The notes: a model not told the origin generated them from the letters alone. A stretch of DNA of 64,000 nucleotides from Methylobacter sp. (GCF_030680395.1 NZ_JAUXVR010000026.1:62001-126000), one strand, 5' to 3'; shown: positions 1 to 8,321, counted from the stretch's first letter. Translations and numbers: made by a program.

Positions 1-112
1 CCCATTTATCCAATGCGGTTAAGCCGTTCGGCCTTTAGTCCTGAGCATAGTCGAAGGGTCGCCACGAACGCGTTTAACTTGATGGTATTGTCATTTTACC
101 GGCTGTTTTTTG
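1..112. repeat. Dispersed-repeat remnant upstream of hrpA
   Basis: The first 60 bases contain a stretch (cctgagcatagtcgaaggg, about 41-59) resembling the short intergenic repeats built on a tcctgagc...gtcgaagga core that occur in many proteobacterial genomes. Only one arm is inside the window, so a full palindrome cannot be shown. No gene precedes hrpA in the visible part. Confidence 0.35.
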
Positions 113-3100
113 ATGTCCACCCCCGATCTTTTCAAGCAACTCATCCATCAATTATCTCTCTGCCTTAACCAGGACAGACACGTATTAAAGCGGCAGTTAG
201 ACCGCTGTCGCAGCAAAAACTCAGTAGAAGAATTAAACGCGCTGGCGAGCCGTATTGAAAGATCGGTTGCCGCCAGAAACAAGCGCCTGGCCAGTTTCCC
301 GGTGCTTACCTTTCCCGATTTGCCGGTCACCGGCAAAAAAGACGACATCGCCAAACTGATACTGGAAAACCAGGTAGTGATTCTGTGCGGCGAAACCGGC
401 TCCGGTAAGACCACGCAGCTGCCCAAGATTTGCCTGTCGATAGGCCGGGGAGCGGCAGGGTTTATCGGCCATACCCAGCCCCGGCGTATTGCGGCGCGCA
501 CTGTCGCCGACCGCATTGCGGAAGAGCTTGGCGAACCGATGGGCAAATCGGTCGGCTACAAAATCCGCTTTAACGATAAAACCCACGCCGAATCGTTGGT
601 CAAGCTGATGACCGACGGTATCTTGCTGGCCGAGTCGCAAAACGATCCTTACTTAAACCAATACGACACCATCATTATCGATGAGGCGCATGAGCGCAGC
701 TTGAATATCGATTTCCTGATCGGTTACATGAAGTGGCTGCTGCCAAAACGTCCCGATTTAAAGCTGATCATTACTTCGGCAACTATCGATACGCAACGCT
801 TTTCGACGCATTTTAACAATGCACCGATTATCGAAGTTTCAGGGCGGACTTATCCGGTGGAAATGCGCTATCGGCCAATCGTTCCGAAGGAGGAAGCTGA
901 CGACGAAAAAGCAACTGACGAAACCGGCGACGAACTGCAAAACGCGATACTTGATGCGGTTGATGAGCTGCACCGGGATTTGCGCGGCGACATCCTGATT
1001 TTTCTCAGCGGCGAGCGGGAAATCAGGGAAACGGCCGATTCGCTGAAAAAGCATCATCCGACCCAATATGAAATCCTGCCGCTGTATTCAAAGCTCAGCG
1101 TCAGCGAGCAGGAGCGGGTGTTCAAACCTAAAGGCGGCAAGCTGCGCATCGTGCTGGCGACCAACGTTGCGGAAACCTCATTGACGGTGCCGGGTATTCG
1201 TTGCGTAATCGATACCGGCCACGCGCGTATCAGCCGCTACAGCCATCGCAGCAAAATCCAGCGTTTGCCGATCGAGCGCATCTCGCAATCTTCCGCCAAC
1301 CAAAGGGCAGGGCGCTGCGGCCGCGTCGCCGAAGGTATCTGCATCCGGCTGTATTCGCACGACGATTATCTGGCACGGCCGGAATTTACCGAGCCGGAAA
1401 TCATGCGCACCAACTTGTCTGCGGTTATTTTGCAGATGATCTCGTTGAAGCTTGGCGATATTGAAGACTTCCCGTTCATCGAGCCGCCCGAAGACAAGAT
1501 GATCCGCGACGGCAAAACCGTGCTGCATGAAGTCAACGCGCTGGATAAATCGGGCAAGCTGACCGAAGTCGGCAAACAGCTGGCCAAATTTCCGACCGAC
1601 CCCAAACTTGCCCGGATGCTGATCGCTGCCGCGCATGAGCATTGCCTGACCGAAGTTGCGATTATCGTGTCCGCGTTAAGCGTGCAAGACCCGAGGGAAA
1701 AGCCCGCCGATAAAATGCAGCAGGCCGACGCCAAACACGCGGCATTTCGTCATCCCGAGTCCGATTTTTTAACCATCTTAAATATCTGGAATACTTACGA
1801 GGACAAGAAAAAGCACTTGTCCAACAGCAAGCTGCGCAAATACTGCACTGATAACTTCCTGTCGTATATGCGGATGCGCGAATGGTTCGACATCCACGCG
1901 CAAATCATGCAGGTGGTTAAGGGCGATCTAAAAATGCACCCGAATACCTATGATCCTGGATATGACCAATCCGCTGGGAGCGGATTGGCACGCACAGCGC
2001 CCGAAGGGGAACGGGCAGGGACAGCCCGTTATGAAAAAATTCATCGCGCCTTATTAACGGGCTTGCTGTCCAATATCGGCTTTCGCCATGAGCAATACGA
2101 ATATCTGGGCGCACGCGGCCTGAAGTTTTTCATCTTCCCCGGTTCCGGCCTGCATAAGCTGAAGCCTAAATGGATCATGGCCGCTGAGCAGGTCGAAACC
2201 AGCAAGGTTTATGCGCGCAACGTCGCCAGAATCGAGCCGGAATGGATAGAGCAATGCGCCGAGCATTTGGTCAAGCACAACTACTACGATCCTCATTGGG
2301 AAAAGAAAAGCGCACGTTGCATGGTATCTGCGCGCACCTTGTTGTACGGCTTGACGCTGCAAGCCGGTCGTAAGATTCCTTACGACCATGTCGATGCCAA
2401 AGCCGCCAGGGAGATTTTTATCCGTTCTGCACTGGTCGATCATGATTACCACAGCAACGCGCCGTTTTATGTCGCCAACCAGAAACTGCTCGAAGAAGTG
2501 GGCATGATTCAGCATAAAGGCCGCCGCGTCGATTTGGTCGAGGATGAGCAATGGCTTTATGAATTCTACGACAGCAAATTGCCGCCCGAGGTAGTCAGCG
2601 GCGTTACGCTGGATACCTGGCGCAAAACAGCGGAACGCGCCAACCCAAAAATCCTGTTTTTAACCAAGGAGGATTTAACGCGCGAGCAGGAAGAAGATTT
2701 TGTCAACGAATGGGATTTTCCGGACAGTAAGAAGATCGGTAACCTGACCATTCCGCTGCAATACCGGTTTGAGCCGGGCCATGATGAAGACGGCGTGACG
2801 GCAATCATCCCGGTGCATCAACTAAACCAAGTTTCGCAAACGGCGTTCGACTGGCTGGTGCCGGGCTTGCTGGAAGAAAAATGCATTGCGCTGATTAAAT
2901 CCCTGCCCAAAAATATCAGGAAACATTTTGTGCCGGTGCCTGAGACTGTCAAACAATGTCTTGAAATCGAGCCGGACTTTAAAGGCTCGCTGCAGGAATG
3001 GCTGGGCAACCGCTTGAAAAAACTGACCGGCGAGGCGATTCCGCTCAATGCCTGGAATACTGAAGCCCTGACCGATCACTTGAGAATGAATTTCAGGGTC

Positions 3101-4078
3101 ATAGACGATCAGGGCAGGCTGCTCGATTACGGCCGCGACCTGAAAAAATTGCAGCTCAAGCATACCGCCAAAGCCGGAGACAGCTTCGACCAGATTGCCG
3201 CCGATGAACTTAATTACACAGGCTGCATCGGCTGGGCGTTCGACGACTTGCCGGAGACTTACCAGTTTATCCAGAAAGGCCAGTCCTTTGTCGGATTTCC
3301 CGCGATCATCGACGAAGGCGATGCGGTCGGCGTGCGCATTTTCGATACCGAGCAAAAAGCCGCGTTACAGCATCAGGCCGGATTAATGCGCCTGTTCCAA
3401 TTGCAATTGCGCAAGGAATGCACCTATGTGAGCAAAAACATGCCGAAGTCGGCGGCGGCAGAATTGACCTATAACCGCTTGCCGAAGCATCCGCTGATCG
3501 GCGAAGACGCGAACGTATCGTATAAAGATGACCTGCTTTATTTAGCCTTGTACGGCGTATTTATTGAAGGCAGAACCATCCGCACCCAACAGGCTTTTGA
3601 ACAAACCTTGCAGCAAAATAAATCAGGATTGATCGGCGCCGCCAATGAAGCCGGGAAAATCGCGCTGGAAATCATGGAGCTGTATGGCACTATCCTTACC
3701 CAACTGAACCGCCTGAATGCTAGTGATCCGCTGGCTAAAGACATTAACGCACAGCTGGACTTGATGATCTATGCCGGATTCATCCGCAACACGCCGTACC
3801 AGCAGCTCAAAGCCATCCCGCGTTATTTGAAGGCCGTGCAATATCGATTGGATAAGCGGGATAACAATCTGCAAAAAGTCCAGGAAGCCAGTCGTTATGC
3901 GACGCGGTTTTGGAAGGACGTGGAGAAGAAAGTTAAGAAAGACAAGGTTATCCCGGAACAAGACCCGTTCCGCTGGATGCTGGAGGAGTTCAGGGTATCG
4001 CTGTTCGCCCAGCAGCTTAAAACCGCCTATCCGGTTTCTGTAAAACGGATGGATAAGGCTTGGGATGAGAGAGGGTAA
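113..4078 (+). CDS. hrpA: ATP-dependent RNA helicase HrpA
   Basis: DEAH-box RNA helicase of about 1,320 residues, the usual size for long proteobacterial HrpA, which in E. coli acts on mRNA processing and stalled ribosomes. Visible motifs are Walker A GETGSGKTT near residue 94, DEAH in IIIDEAHERS, SAT in ITSATID, and the motif VI region QRAGRCGR; helicase-associated and OB-type segments follow, then the long C-terminal HrpA-specific region ending KRMDKAWDERG. The ATG at 113 is preferred over the adjacent TTG at 110. An oddity is a segment near residues 617-640 rich in G, A, R and E that interrupts the conserved stretch leading to KIHRALLTG; it is encoded by two perfect hairpins and looks like a repeat inserted in frame. 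The last ~65 bases recur at 13394-13456. Confidence 0.97.
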   Translation: MSTPDLFKQLIHQLSLCLNQDRHVLKRQLDRCRSKNSVEELNALASRIERSVAARNKRLASFPVLTFPDLPVTGKKDDIAKLILENQVVILCGETGSGKTTQLPKICLSIGRGAAGFIGHTQPRRIAARTVADRIAEELGEPMGKSVGYKIRFNDKTHAESLVKLMTDGILLAESQNDPYLNQYDTIIIDEAHERSLNIDFLIGYMKWLLPKRPDLKLIITSATIDTQRFSTHFNNAPIIEVSGRTYPVEMRYRPIVPKEEADDEKATDETGDELQNAILDAVDELHRDLRGDILIFLSGEREIRETADSLKKHHPTQYEILPLYSKLSVSEQERVFKPKGGKLRIVLATNVAETSLTVPGIRCVIDTGHARISRYSHRSKIQRLPIERISQSSANQRAGRCGRVAEGICIRLYSHDDYLARPEFTEPEIMRTNLSAVILQMISLKLGDIEDFPFIEPPEDKMIRDGKTVLHEVNALDKSGKLTEVGKQLAKFPTDPKLARMLIAAAHEHCLTEVAIIVSALSVQDPREKPADKMQQADAKHAAFRHPESDFLTILNIWNTYEDKKKHLSNSKLRKYCTDNFLSYMRMREWFDIHAQIMQVVKGDLKMHPNTYDPGYDQSAGSGLARTAPEGERAGTARYEKIHRALLTGLLSNIGFRHEQYEYLGARGLKFFIFPGSGLHKLKPKWIMAAEQVETSKVYARNVARIEPEWIEQCAEHLVKHNYYDPHWEKKSARCMVSARTLLYGLTLQAGRKIPYDHVDAKAAREIFIRSALVDHDYHSNAPFYVANQKLLEEVGMIQHKGRRVDLVEDEQWLYEFYDSKLPPEVVSGVTLDTWRKTAERANPKILFLTKEDLTREQEEDFVNEWDFPDSKKIGNLTIPLQYRFEPGHDEDGVTAIIPVHQLNQVSQTAFDWLVPGLLEEKCIALIKSLPKNIRKHFVPVPETVKQCLEIEPDFKGSLQEWLGNRLKKLTGEAIPLNAWNTEALTDHLRMNFRVIDDQGRLLDYGRDLKKLQLKHTAKAGDSFDQIAADELNYTGCIGWAFDDLPETYQFIQKGQSFVGFPAIIDEGDAVGVRIFDTEQKAALQHQAGLMRLFQLQLRKECTYVSKNMPKSAAAELTYNRLPKHPLIGEDANVSYKDDLLYLALYGVFIEGRTIRTQQAFEQTLQQNKSGLIGAANEAGKIALEIMELYGTILTQLNRLNASDPLAKDINAQLDLMIYAGFIRNTPYQQLKAIPRYLKAVQYRLDKRDNNLQKVQEASRYATRFWKDVEKKVKKDKVIPEQDPFRWMLEEFRVSLFAQQLKTAYPVSVKRMDKAWDERG
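1957..2032 (+). repeat. In-frame double-hairpin repeat inside hrpA
   Basis: Two perfect inverted repeats lie back to back inside the coding sequence: aatccgct (1968-1975) with agcggatt (1979-1986), loop ggg; and aacgggc (2010-2016) with gcccgtt (2024-2030). The reading frame stays open across them and encodes a G/A/R/E-rich peptide of about 20 residues. Paired small palindromes are the form of REP-type elements; insertion in a multiple of three is inferred from the intact frame, not from comparison with a relative. Confidence 0.65.
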
Positions 4079-4121
4079 TGGTTGTTTGTGTGACATATCC
4101 CATTGTCTTATACTCGACCCA

Positions 4122-4319
4122 ATGAAAACTATTAATTGGGTCGAAGCCGATTTTCATCGCCATATCGATTATATCCATTGGAATCCGGTGAAGCATGGTT
4201 GGGTTCGGCAAGTCGCAGATTGGCTTCACTCCAGCTTCCATGCTTATCTTGAACGTGGAATCTATCCAAAACATTGGTGTAGAACCATTGATCTATCGAA
4301 TGTTTCGGTCGACGAATAA
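4122..4319 (+). pseudogene. C-terminal remnant of a REP-associated tyrosine transposase (RAYT)
   Basis: The reading frame from MKTINWVEADF contains the characteristic RAYT C-terminal block: a histidine-rich start, YIHWNPVKHG, then WLHSSFHAY and GIYPKHW. In intact RAYTs of about 140-180 residues this block follows an HUH-containing Y1-transposase domain; that N-terminal domain is absent here. The frame is open back to 4065, inside the end of hrpA, but nothing transposase-like precedes residue MKTIN. It is therefore a truncated, probably inactive copy. A REP with a GTAGG head (reverse orientation) lies immediately downstream at 4328-4358, the usual company of these transposases. Confidence 0.75.
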
Positions 4320-4327
4320 CGTGTGAA

Positions 4328-4358
4328 GGATGCGGTTCGTACCTCACCGCATCCTACG
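4328..4358 (-). repeat. REP palindrome (GTAGG type) beside the RAYT remnant
   Basis: Perfect inverted repeat ggatgcggt (4328-4336) and accgcatcc (4346-4354); read on the minus strand it begins GTAGGATGCGGT. The GTAGG head plus imperfect or perfect palindrome is the standard layout of REPs mobilised by RAYTs. Related GTAGG-headed hairpins occur at 5125-5153, 5223-5254 and 20104-20139. Confidence 0.65.
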
Positions 4359-4377
4359 AAACTACGTTAGGCAATGC

Positions 4378-4411
4378 TTGACATACCTGCCTTTGTACAT
4401 ACAATGTAACC
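4378..4411 (+). promoter_or_regulatory. Promoter and overlapping dyads for the brnTA pair
   Basis: A consensus -35 TTGACA (4378-4383) is followed, after 16 bases, by TACAAT (4400-4405). Overlapping the -10 are two dyads: TTGTA-ca-TACAA (4393-4404) and TACAT-aca-ATGTA (4396-4408), suitable for binding by the BrnA antitoxin, which represses its own operon in characterised systems. The toxin ATG begins 6 bases after the -10, so the transcript would have essentially no leader. Confidence 0.6.
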
Positions 4412-4699
4412 ATGATTAAGTTTGAATGGAATGCAACAAAGGCTGCCACCAATCAGAAAAAACATGGTATTTCTTTCGAAGAAGCCAGATCTGTTTTTTA
4501 CGACGAATTTGCAGTGCAATTTTATGATGACGCGCATTCGGAAAAGGAACACCGTTTTTTGATGCTTGGCTTTAGTTGTGAATCCAGAATGCTTCTTGTC
4601 TGTCACTGTGAGCGGGAGTCGGGCAATACAATCAGGATAATATCAGCCCGCAAAGCAACTAAAAGCGAATGTAATCACTACCAAGGTAACGTGCCATGA
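4412..4699 (+). CDS. brnT: BrnT family toxin (ribonuclease)
   Basis: A 95-residue protein starting IKFEWNATKAATNQKKHGISFEEA, the classic BrnT N-terminus, followed by the RIISARKATKSE stretch near the C-terminus that is conserved in this RelE-like fold. BrnT toxins inhibit translation by RNA cleavage and are neutralised by BrnA. The gene precedes and overlaps its antitoxin by 4 bases (ATGA at 4696-4699), the normal BrnT-BrnA order. No Shine-Dalgarno sequence is visible and the ATG lies directly after the -10 box, so translation may be leaderless. The Arg and His residues typical of the active site appear present, so the toxin may be functional. Confidence 0.88.
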   Translation: MIKFEWNATKAATNQKKHGISFEEARSVFYDEFAVQFYDDAHSEKEHRFLMLGFSCESRMLLVCHCERESGNTIRIISARKATKSECNHYQGNVP

Positions 4700-4938
4700 A
4701 AGCAGAATACGATCTTTCCCAAATGAAATCGCGGAAAAACCCCTATGCCTCAAAGCTGAAGAAGTCGGTTACTATTCGGCTAGGCGAGGATGTGATCGGG
4801 TATTTCAAAGAGATGTCCGAAGGCACGGGGGTTCCCTATCAAAGCCTTATTAATTTATATCTCCGGGACTGCGTACGTCAACATCGGACAATTGATATTT
4901 CTTGGCTATCAAATTCAAAGGCAGTTTCGAGCCAATAA
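4696..4938 (+). CDS. brnA: BrnA family antitoxin
   Basis: An 80-residue protein with the ribbon-helix-helix signature of BrnA/CopG antitoxins: KKSVTIRLGEDVIGYFKEMSEGTGVPYQSLINLYLRDCV, about residues 22-60. These proteins bind BrnT and, as dimers or complexes, the operon operator. The start overlaps the end of brnT by 4 bases, indicating translational coupling. The basic N-terminus (MKSRKNPYASKLKK) matches the family. REPs with GTAGG heads follow at 5125 and 5223. Confidence 0.85.
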   Translation: MKAEYDLSQMKSRKNPYASKLKKSVTIRLGEDVIGYFKEMSEGTGVPYQSLINLYLRDCVRQHRTIDISWLSNSKAVSSQ

Positions 4939-5124
4939 AAAAGCCCGGTGGGGGCATTGCACTTCTGAGCGGGACGGGGGTTGCAACTCATAAGCGCCAA
5001 CTTAAGGCTAAACACATCAAATCACCTTGGTACACAATTCCAATCTATTTGTTAGTTTCAGCCAGCTTGCAGCCTCCGTTGGTAATGTCTGCAATACCCG
5101 ACGACGGGGTGCTCCATGAGCCAA

Positions 5125-5153
5125 GTAGGTCGGGCATGCTGTTTATGCCCGAC
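5125..5153 (+). repeat. REP palindrome (GTAGG type)
   Basis: GTAGG head at 5125-5129 and a perfect stem gtcgggcat (5129-5137) with atgcccgac (5145-5153), loop of 7. Same head and layout as the copies at 4328, 5223 and 20104. Confidence 0.65.
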
Positions 5154-5222
5154 ATTTTCAAGGTCAAAATGACAACGGCATTTGGGTTTTTTGCCTACTT
5201 CGCTCTTTATTGAACGCCCAAT

Positions 5223-5254
5223 GTCAGGCAACGAAAAGCTATTGCCTGACCTAC
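5223..5254 (-). repeat. REP palindrome (GTAGG type), inverse orientation
   Basis: Perfect stem gtcaggcaa (5223-5231) and ttgcctgac (5242-5250), followed by ctac; on the minus strand it reads GTAGGTCAGGCAA. It faces the copy at 5125-5153, 70 bases away, as the two halves of a REPIN would. Confidence 0.65.
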
Positions 5255-5273
5255 AAGGATTAAACCAGTTTTT

Positions 5274-5630
5274 CTATTCCGGTTTAAGTGACTTATACAG
5301 CTCCAGTGTCTTATCCAACTCCTCTGTAGCGCCTTTTATATCAAACTGGTTTGCTTTGATTTGCGCCTGAATGATGCTCGCGTTGGCCTTTTTGACGATA
5401 TCCGGATTCCCCGTTACTTTCTCGGAAGCCACACGCGCCGCTTTTAAATGCTCGCTGGGCGGCATGAAATCGCGATGGATGATTTCGACTTTAGCTTTTT
5501 CAATATGCATGATGGTTTCGTTTGGGCTGTTAACCGAGCTTTTGCCGGTTTCTTCTGCATAAGCGATAACGCCTGAGCCTAAAGAGAAAGCCAGTAATGA
5601 AATTAGCACTGTGTTTTTGGTAATATTCAT
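5274..5630 (-). CDS. Small secreted protein of unknown function
   Basis: 118 residues with a clear signal peptide (MNITKNTVLISLLAFSLGSGVIAYA, cleavage near residue 25). The mature part is charged and predicted helical, with an alternating pattern (HLKAARVASEKVTG, IIQAQIKANQFDIKGATEELDKTLELYKSLK) that could form a helical hairpin or coiled coil. No recognised family. It is preceded by a region with no gene, and stands alone on its strand. Function unknown; periplasmic location is inferred from the signal peptide. Confidence 0.7.
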   Translation of the reverse strand: MNITKNTVLISLLAFSLGSGVIAYAEETGKSSVNSPNETIMHIEKAKVEIIHRDFMPPSEHLKAARVASEKVTGNPDIVKKANASIIQAQIKANQFDIKGATEELDKTLELYKSLKPE

Positions 5631-6205
5631 AAAATATAGCCTTTGTTGTAATTATCGGAGGGAGTTGATAAAAAATGATTGAAAATCAATCTGTTCCTAT
5701 CTACATGATATCGGGTCAATCATTAATGAGTTGAGTTTAAATTTATACGATTTTTAGTTAATCTATCAGGTCGTAAACTAAACACACAATACGTATAAAC
5801 ACCTGATATGCGGGGTCGAAGGGTGTGGTGACGACTGCGCGGACAGGAAATGATCCGGTCATTTCTCTGCATTTCCACATCCCTGTGGGTTATGCAGGAG
5901 GTACGACCCCAAGGACGGGGAGGTAGAATTGCGTCTGGAACAGCAATCGAGAGCAATGCCGCGAGCAGCGTAGCGGTGTGTCGAGGTACGGACCGCATCA
6001 TTCGCGTGAATGCTATCGCCAGCTTTGCCGCTGCAACAATGACTAATTGCCGTCGAGGAAAAAAGGTTAGGTCTTGCATTAAGCATTTCTTCAAAATAAA
6101 CTTGATTATGCACAAGAAAAGCCCCGGCACTTCTTTGCTGTTTTTCCGAATACCGAAAGCCCTCGACGATTTCCTTATTTACACCATTATTCCTGTATCA
6201 AGATT
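5631..6205. other. Long gene-free region containing one flanking repeat
   Basis: About 575 bases between the divergent secreted-protein gene and the CAP gene. Open frames exist on both strands but none has a recognisable family, signal peptide or consistent codon pattern. The only structure identified is the direct repeat at 6070-6160, whose partner follows the CAP gene. Confidence 0.5.
6070..6160 (+). repeat. Direct repeat copy A flanking the CAP gene
   Basis: Shares roughly 75-80% identity by eye with 6819-6906, including the blocks gcatttctt, tgcacaaga and ttccgaataccgaa. It ends 45 bases before the CAP-domain gene. Confidence 0.75.
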
Positions 6206-6778
6206 ATGAAACGAATTGTATCCATGTTCATTTTTTGCCTCGGCTTTGCTCATTATCCGGTAGCAGCCAAGACTGGTGCACAGCCGAATATAAATGCTGC
6301 CGAACTTGAACGCCAAATTCATCAACAGATAAACCGGGTGCGACAAAATCACGGATTGTCTCAATTGGATAGGGATGAGCTACTCGCCGCCATCGCCCGC
6401 AAGCATAGCCGCGACATGGCGAGCTATCATTTTTTTAGCCACACGAATTTGCAGGAGGAAGGTCCCGTCGAACGAGCTAAAAATCTGGGATGGAACAAGA
6501 AAAAGCAAGTCGACGCTAATACTTGGGCAATCGGTCCGGGTGAAAATATATTTATGAATAATCTTTACGACAAGGTCGTTACGATTAAAGAAAACGGTGT
6601 CGCGGTAAAAAAAGAATATCTCTGGAAAACGCAGGAAGAAATTGTGCAATCGACTGTACAGGGATGGATGGACAGTCCGCCGCATCGAAAAAATATCCTG
6701 TCGCCAAAATACGATCAACAAGGAATCGGGGTCACTATTTCGGGACACGAAATTTATGTTACGGAGGATATGTTTTAA
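6206..6778 (+). CDS. Secreted CAP-domain (SCP/PR1-like, YkwD-type) protein
   Basis: 190 residues: a signal peptide (MKRIVSMFIFCLGFAHYPVAA) then a single CAP domain. Typical elements are INRVRQNHGLSQLDRDELLAAIARKHSRDMASYHFFSHTN, a GENIFM segment, WMDSPPHRKNILSP, and the terminal GIGVTISGHEIYVTEDMF. His in the FSH and PPHR contexts and Glu in GEN are the usual CAP cavity residues. Bacterial CAP proteins are extracytoplasmic and of varied, mostly unproven function. The gene sits alone between two ~90-bp direct repeats, which suggests that it arrived or was duplicated as a unit. Confidence 0.85.
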   Translation: MKRIVSMFIFCLGFAHYPVAAKTGAQPNINAAELERQIHQQINRVRQNHGLSQLDRDELLAAIARKHSRDMASYHFFSHTNLQEEGPVERAKNLGWNKKKQVDANTWAIGPGENIFMNNLYDKVVTIKENGVAVKKEYLWKTQEEIVQSTVQGWMDSPPHRKNILSPKYDQQGIGVTISGHEIYVTEDMF

Positions 6779-6818
6779 CTTAATCTCTGGGACACTGTAG
6801 AAAATGCAAGAGGTTCCA

Positions 6819-6906
6819 GGCCTTACATTGCGCATTTCTTGAAATCAACTTGATCATGCACAAGAGAAGACCTGAAACTTTTTTGCTTTTTTCCGAATAC
6901 CGAATG
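6819..6906 (+). repeat. Direct repeat copy B flanking the CAP gene
   Basis: Second copy of the repeat at 6070-6160, starting 40 bases after the CAP stop codon. Differences are spread evenly, so the duplication is not recent. Confidence 0.75.
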
Positions 6907-6986
6907 CTAAATATATATCGGTATTACTAACTGATTAACGCTTAAAGGGCGGGGTCTCTTTTTGCCCTATTAAGCAAGTTCAACGG

Positions 6987-7187
6987 TCAATGAATTCGAT
7001 CTTCAAAATCTCTGAGCCGTCGTTCAGCTTCATCTTTTTCCATTCCATAACGTTCCTGGATCTTACCTAGCAGAACGTCTCGCTTGCCTGCGATTTGATC
7101 AAGTTCGTCATCAGTCAGATCACCCCAGGTTTCTTTTACTTTACCTTTAAATTGTTTCCAATTACCTTCTATTTGATCCCAAGCCAT
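6987..7187 (-). CDS. CsbD family stress-associated small protein
   Basis: 66 residues beginning MAWDQIEGNWKQFKGKVKETWG and continuing LTDDELDQIAGKRDVLLGKIQERYG, which is the complete CsbD/YjbJ signature. Members are small, hydrophilic, abundant under general stress in several bacteria; the molecular role is not known. A good ribosome binding site (aaggagaa on the minus strand) precedes the ATG. It is a single-gene unit. Confidence 0.92.
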   Translation of the reverse strand: MAWDQIEGNWKQFKGKVKETWGDLTDDELDQIAGKRDVLLGKIQERYGMEKDEAERRLRDFEDRIH

Positions 7188-7458
7188 AACTATTCTCCTT
7201 ACCTTGTATCAAAGGATAAAATTCCCATTACAGGAAACCCAGTTTATCGACGAGCCATGTGGTTCGCCGTAAACTTAAAAACACAATAAACTCAATGTCG
7301 GGAGTTTTCTGTACGTTGCCCAACATAAGGTCTGTAAGATTTGGCGAGGTATTACATCTCGGCTCAATTAAACAATTAATAGTGAAAATTATGCGACAAA
7401 TGAGCTTTTTTATGAAACGATTGATGCCGCATATATCGTTAAGCAACAGAGAAAATTT

Positions 7459-8277
7459 ATGACCTATTTGAATGAAGCAAAGGCTAAAGCAGAGGCGGCT
7501 TATAATGCTGCTTCCGACTTGTTCGACCATCCGGCAAATACCTTTTGGGATCGGTTTGGCCGTAACACTATCAATCGTCTCGATCTGCAACCTGGCGCGT
7601 CGGTGCTTGATGTATGCTGCGGTAGCGGAGCATCTGCGTTGCCTGCGGCCGAGCTAGTTGGGCATACCGGTCATGTTATTGGAATCGATGTTGCAGAAAA
7701 ACTGCTTAACCTTGCCGACACCAAAGCAAAAAACAAAGGCTTAAATAACGTTGAATTTCGTCTTGGCGATATGCTCGATACCGGTTTTTCCGACGCGAGT
7801 TTCGATGCCGTGGTTTGTGTGTTCGGTATATTTTTCGTGCCCGATATTCCGGCGGCTATTCGAGAGCTATGGCGTGTCTTGCGTCCAGGCGGAAAACTCG
7901 CAATTACCACATGGGGACCGGACTTTTTCGAACCGGCCAACTCGGCATTTTGGAATACGGTTCGCGATGTTAAACCTGAACTATATAAAGGCTTCAACCC
8001 ATGGGATCGAATATCCGAACCGTCCACTCTCCGCGCCATATTAAAGGAAGGTGGGGTTCCCGAGCCATGGATTATGGCCGAGCCGGGAACTCACCCGATA
8101 GCATCGCCGGATGACTGGTGGACGACGCTGCTTGGCTCGGGCTATCGAGGCACCATCGAACAAATGGAGCCGGAACTAATCGAGTATGTTCGACAAGCGA
8201 ATCATTCATTCATCTCGAACGCCCAGGTACAAGAGGTACAGGCAAATGTGCTTTATGCGGTTGCTGAGAAGTCTTGA
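7459..8277 (+). CDS. Class I SAM-dependent methyltransferase
   Basis: 272 residues with a Rossmann methyltransferase core: motif I VLDVCCGSGASALPAA near residue 50, VIGIDVAEKLL, RLGDMLDTGFSDASFDAVVCVFGIFFV, then LRPGGKLAITTWGP. This is the Methyltransf_11/UbiE-like group, usually acting on small molecules. The second half (residues 160-270) is less conserved and the substrate cannot be named. It lies 44 bases upstream of two ankyrin genes on the same strand, so the three may be co-transcribed. Confidence 0.85.
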   Translation: MTYLNEAKAKAEAAYNAASDLFDHPANTFWDRFGRNTINRLDLQPGASVLDVCCGSGASALPAAELVGHTGHVIGIDVAEKLLNLADTKAKNKGLNNVEFRLGDMLDTGFSDASFDAVVCVFGIFFVPDIPAAIRELWRVLRPGGKLAITTWGPDFFEPANSAFWNTVRDVKPELYKGFNPWDRISEPSTLRAILKEGGVPEPWIMAEPGTHPIASPDDWWTTLLGSGYRGTIEQMEPELIEYVRQANHSFISNAQVQEVQANVLYAVAEKS

Positions 8278-8321
8278 TTTTTTTGCACTGGCTGAATAGC
8301 AAAAAGGCATGGCTCTAATTG

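Larger units (their letters stand above)
4939..5273. other. Non-coding stretch with two REP hairpins
   Basis: Between brnA and the small secreted protein no convincing gene is seen; a 103-codon open frame starting at 4902 overlaps brnA and has no family features. The stretch holds two inverse REP hairpins (5125-5153 and 5223-5254), which together may form a REPIN-like pair. Confidence 0.6.

Noticed and set aside
4902-5213. 103-codon frame overlapping brnA
   Set aside because: Starts inside brnA, crosses a REP hairpin, and its sequence shows no family or consistent composition.
5723-6209. Frames of 84-135 codons on both strands
   Set aside because: Overlap each other, no recognisable domain, and one runs through the direct repeat.
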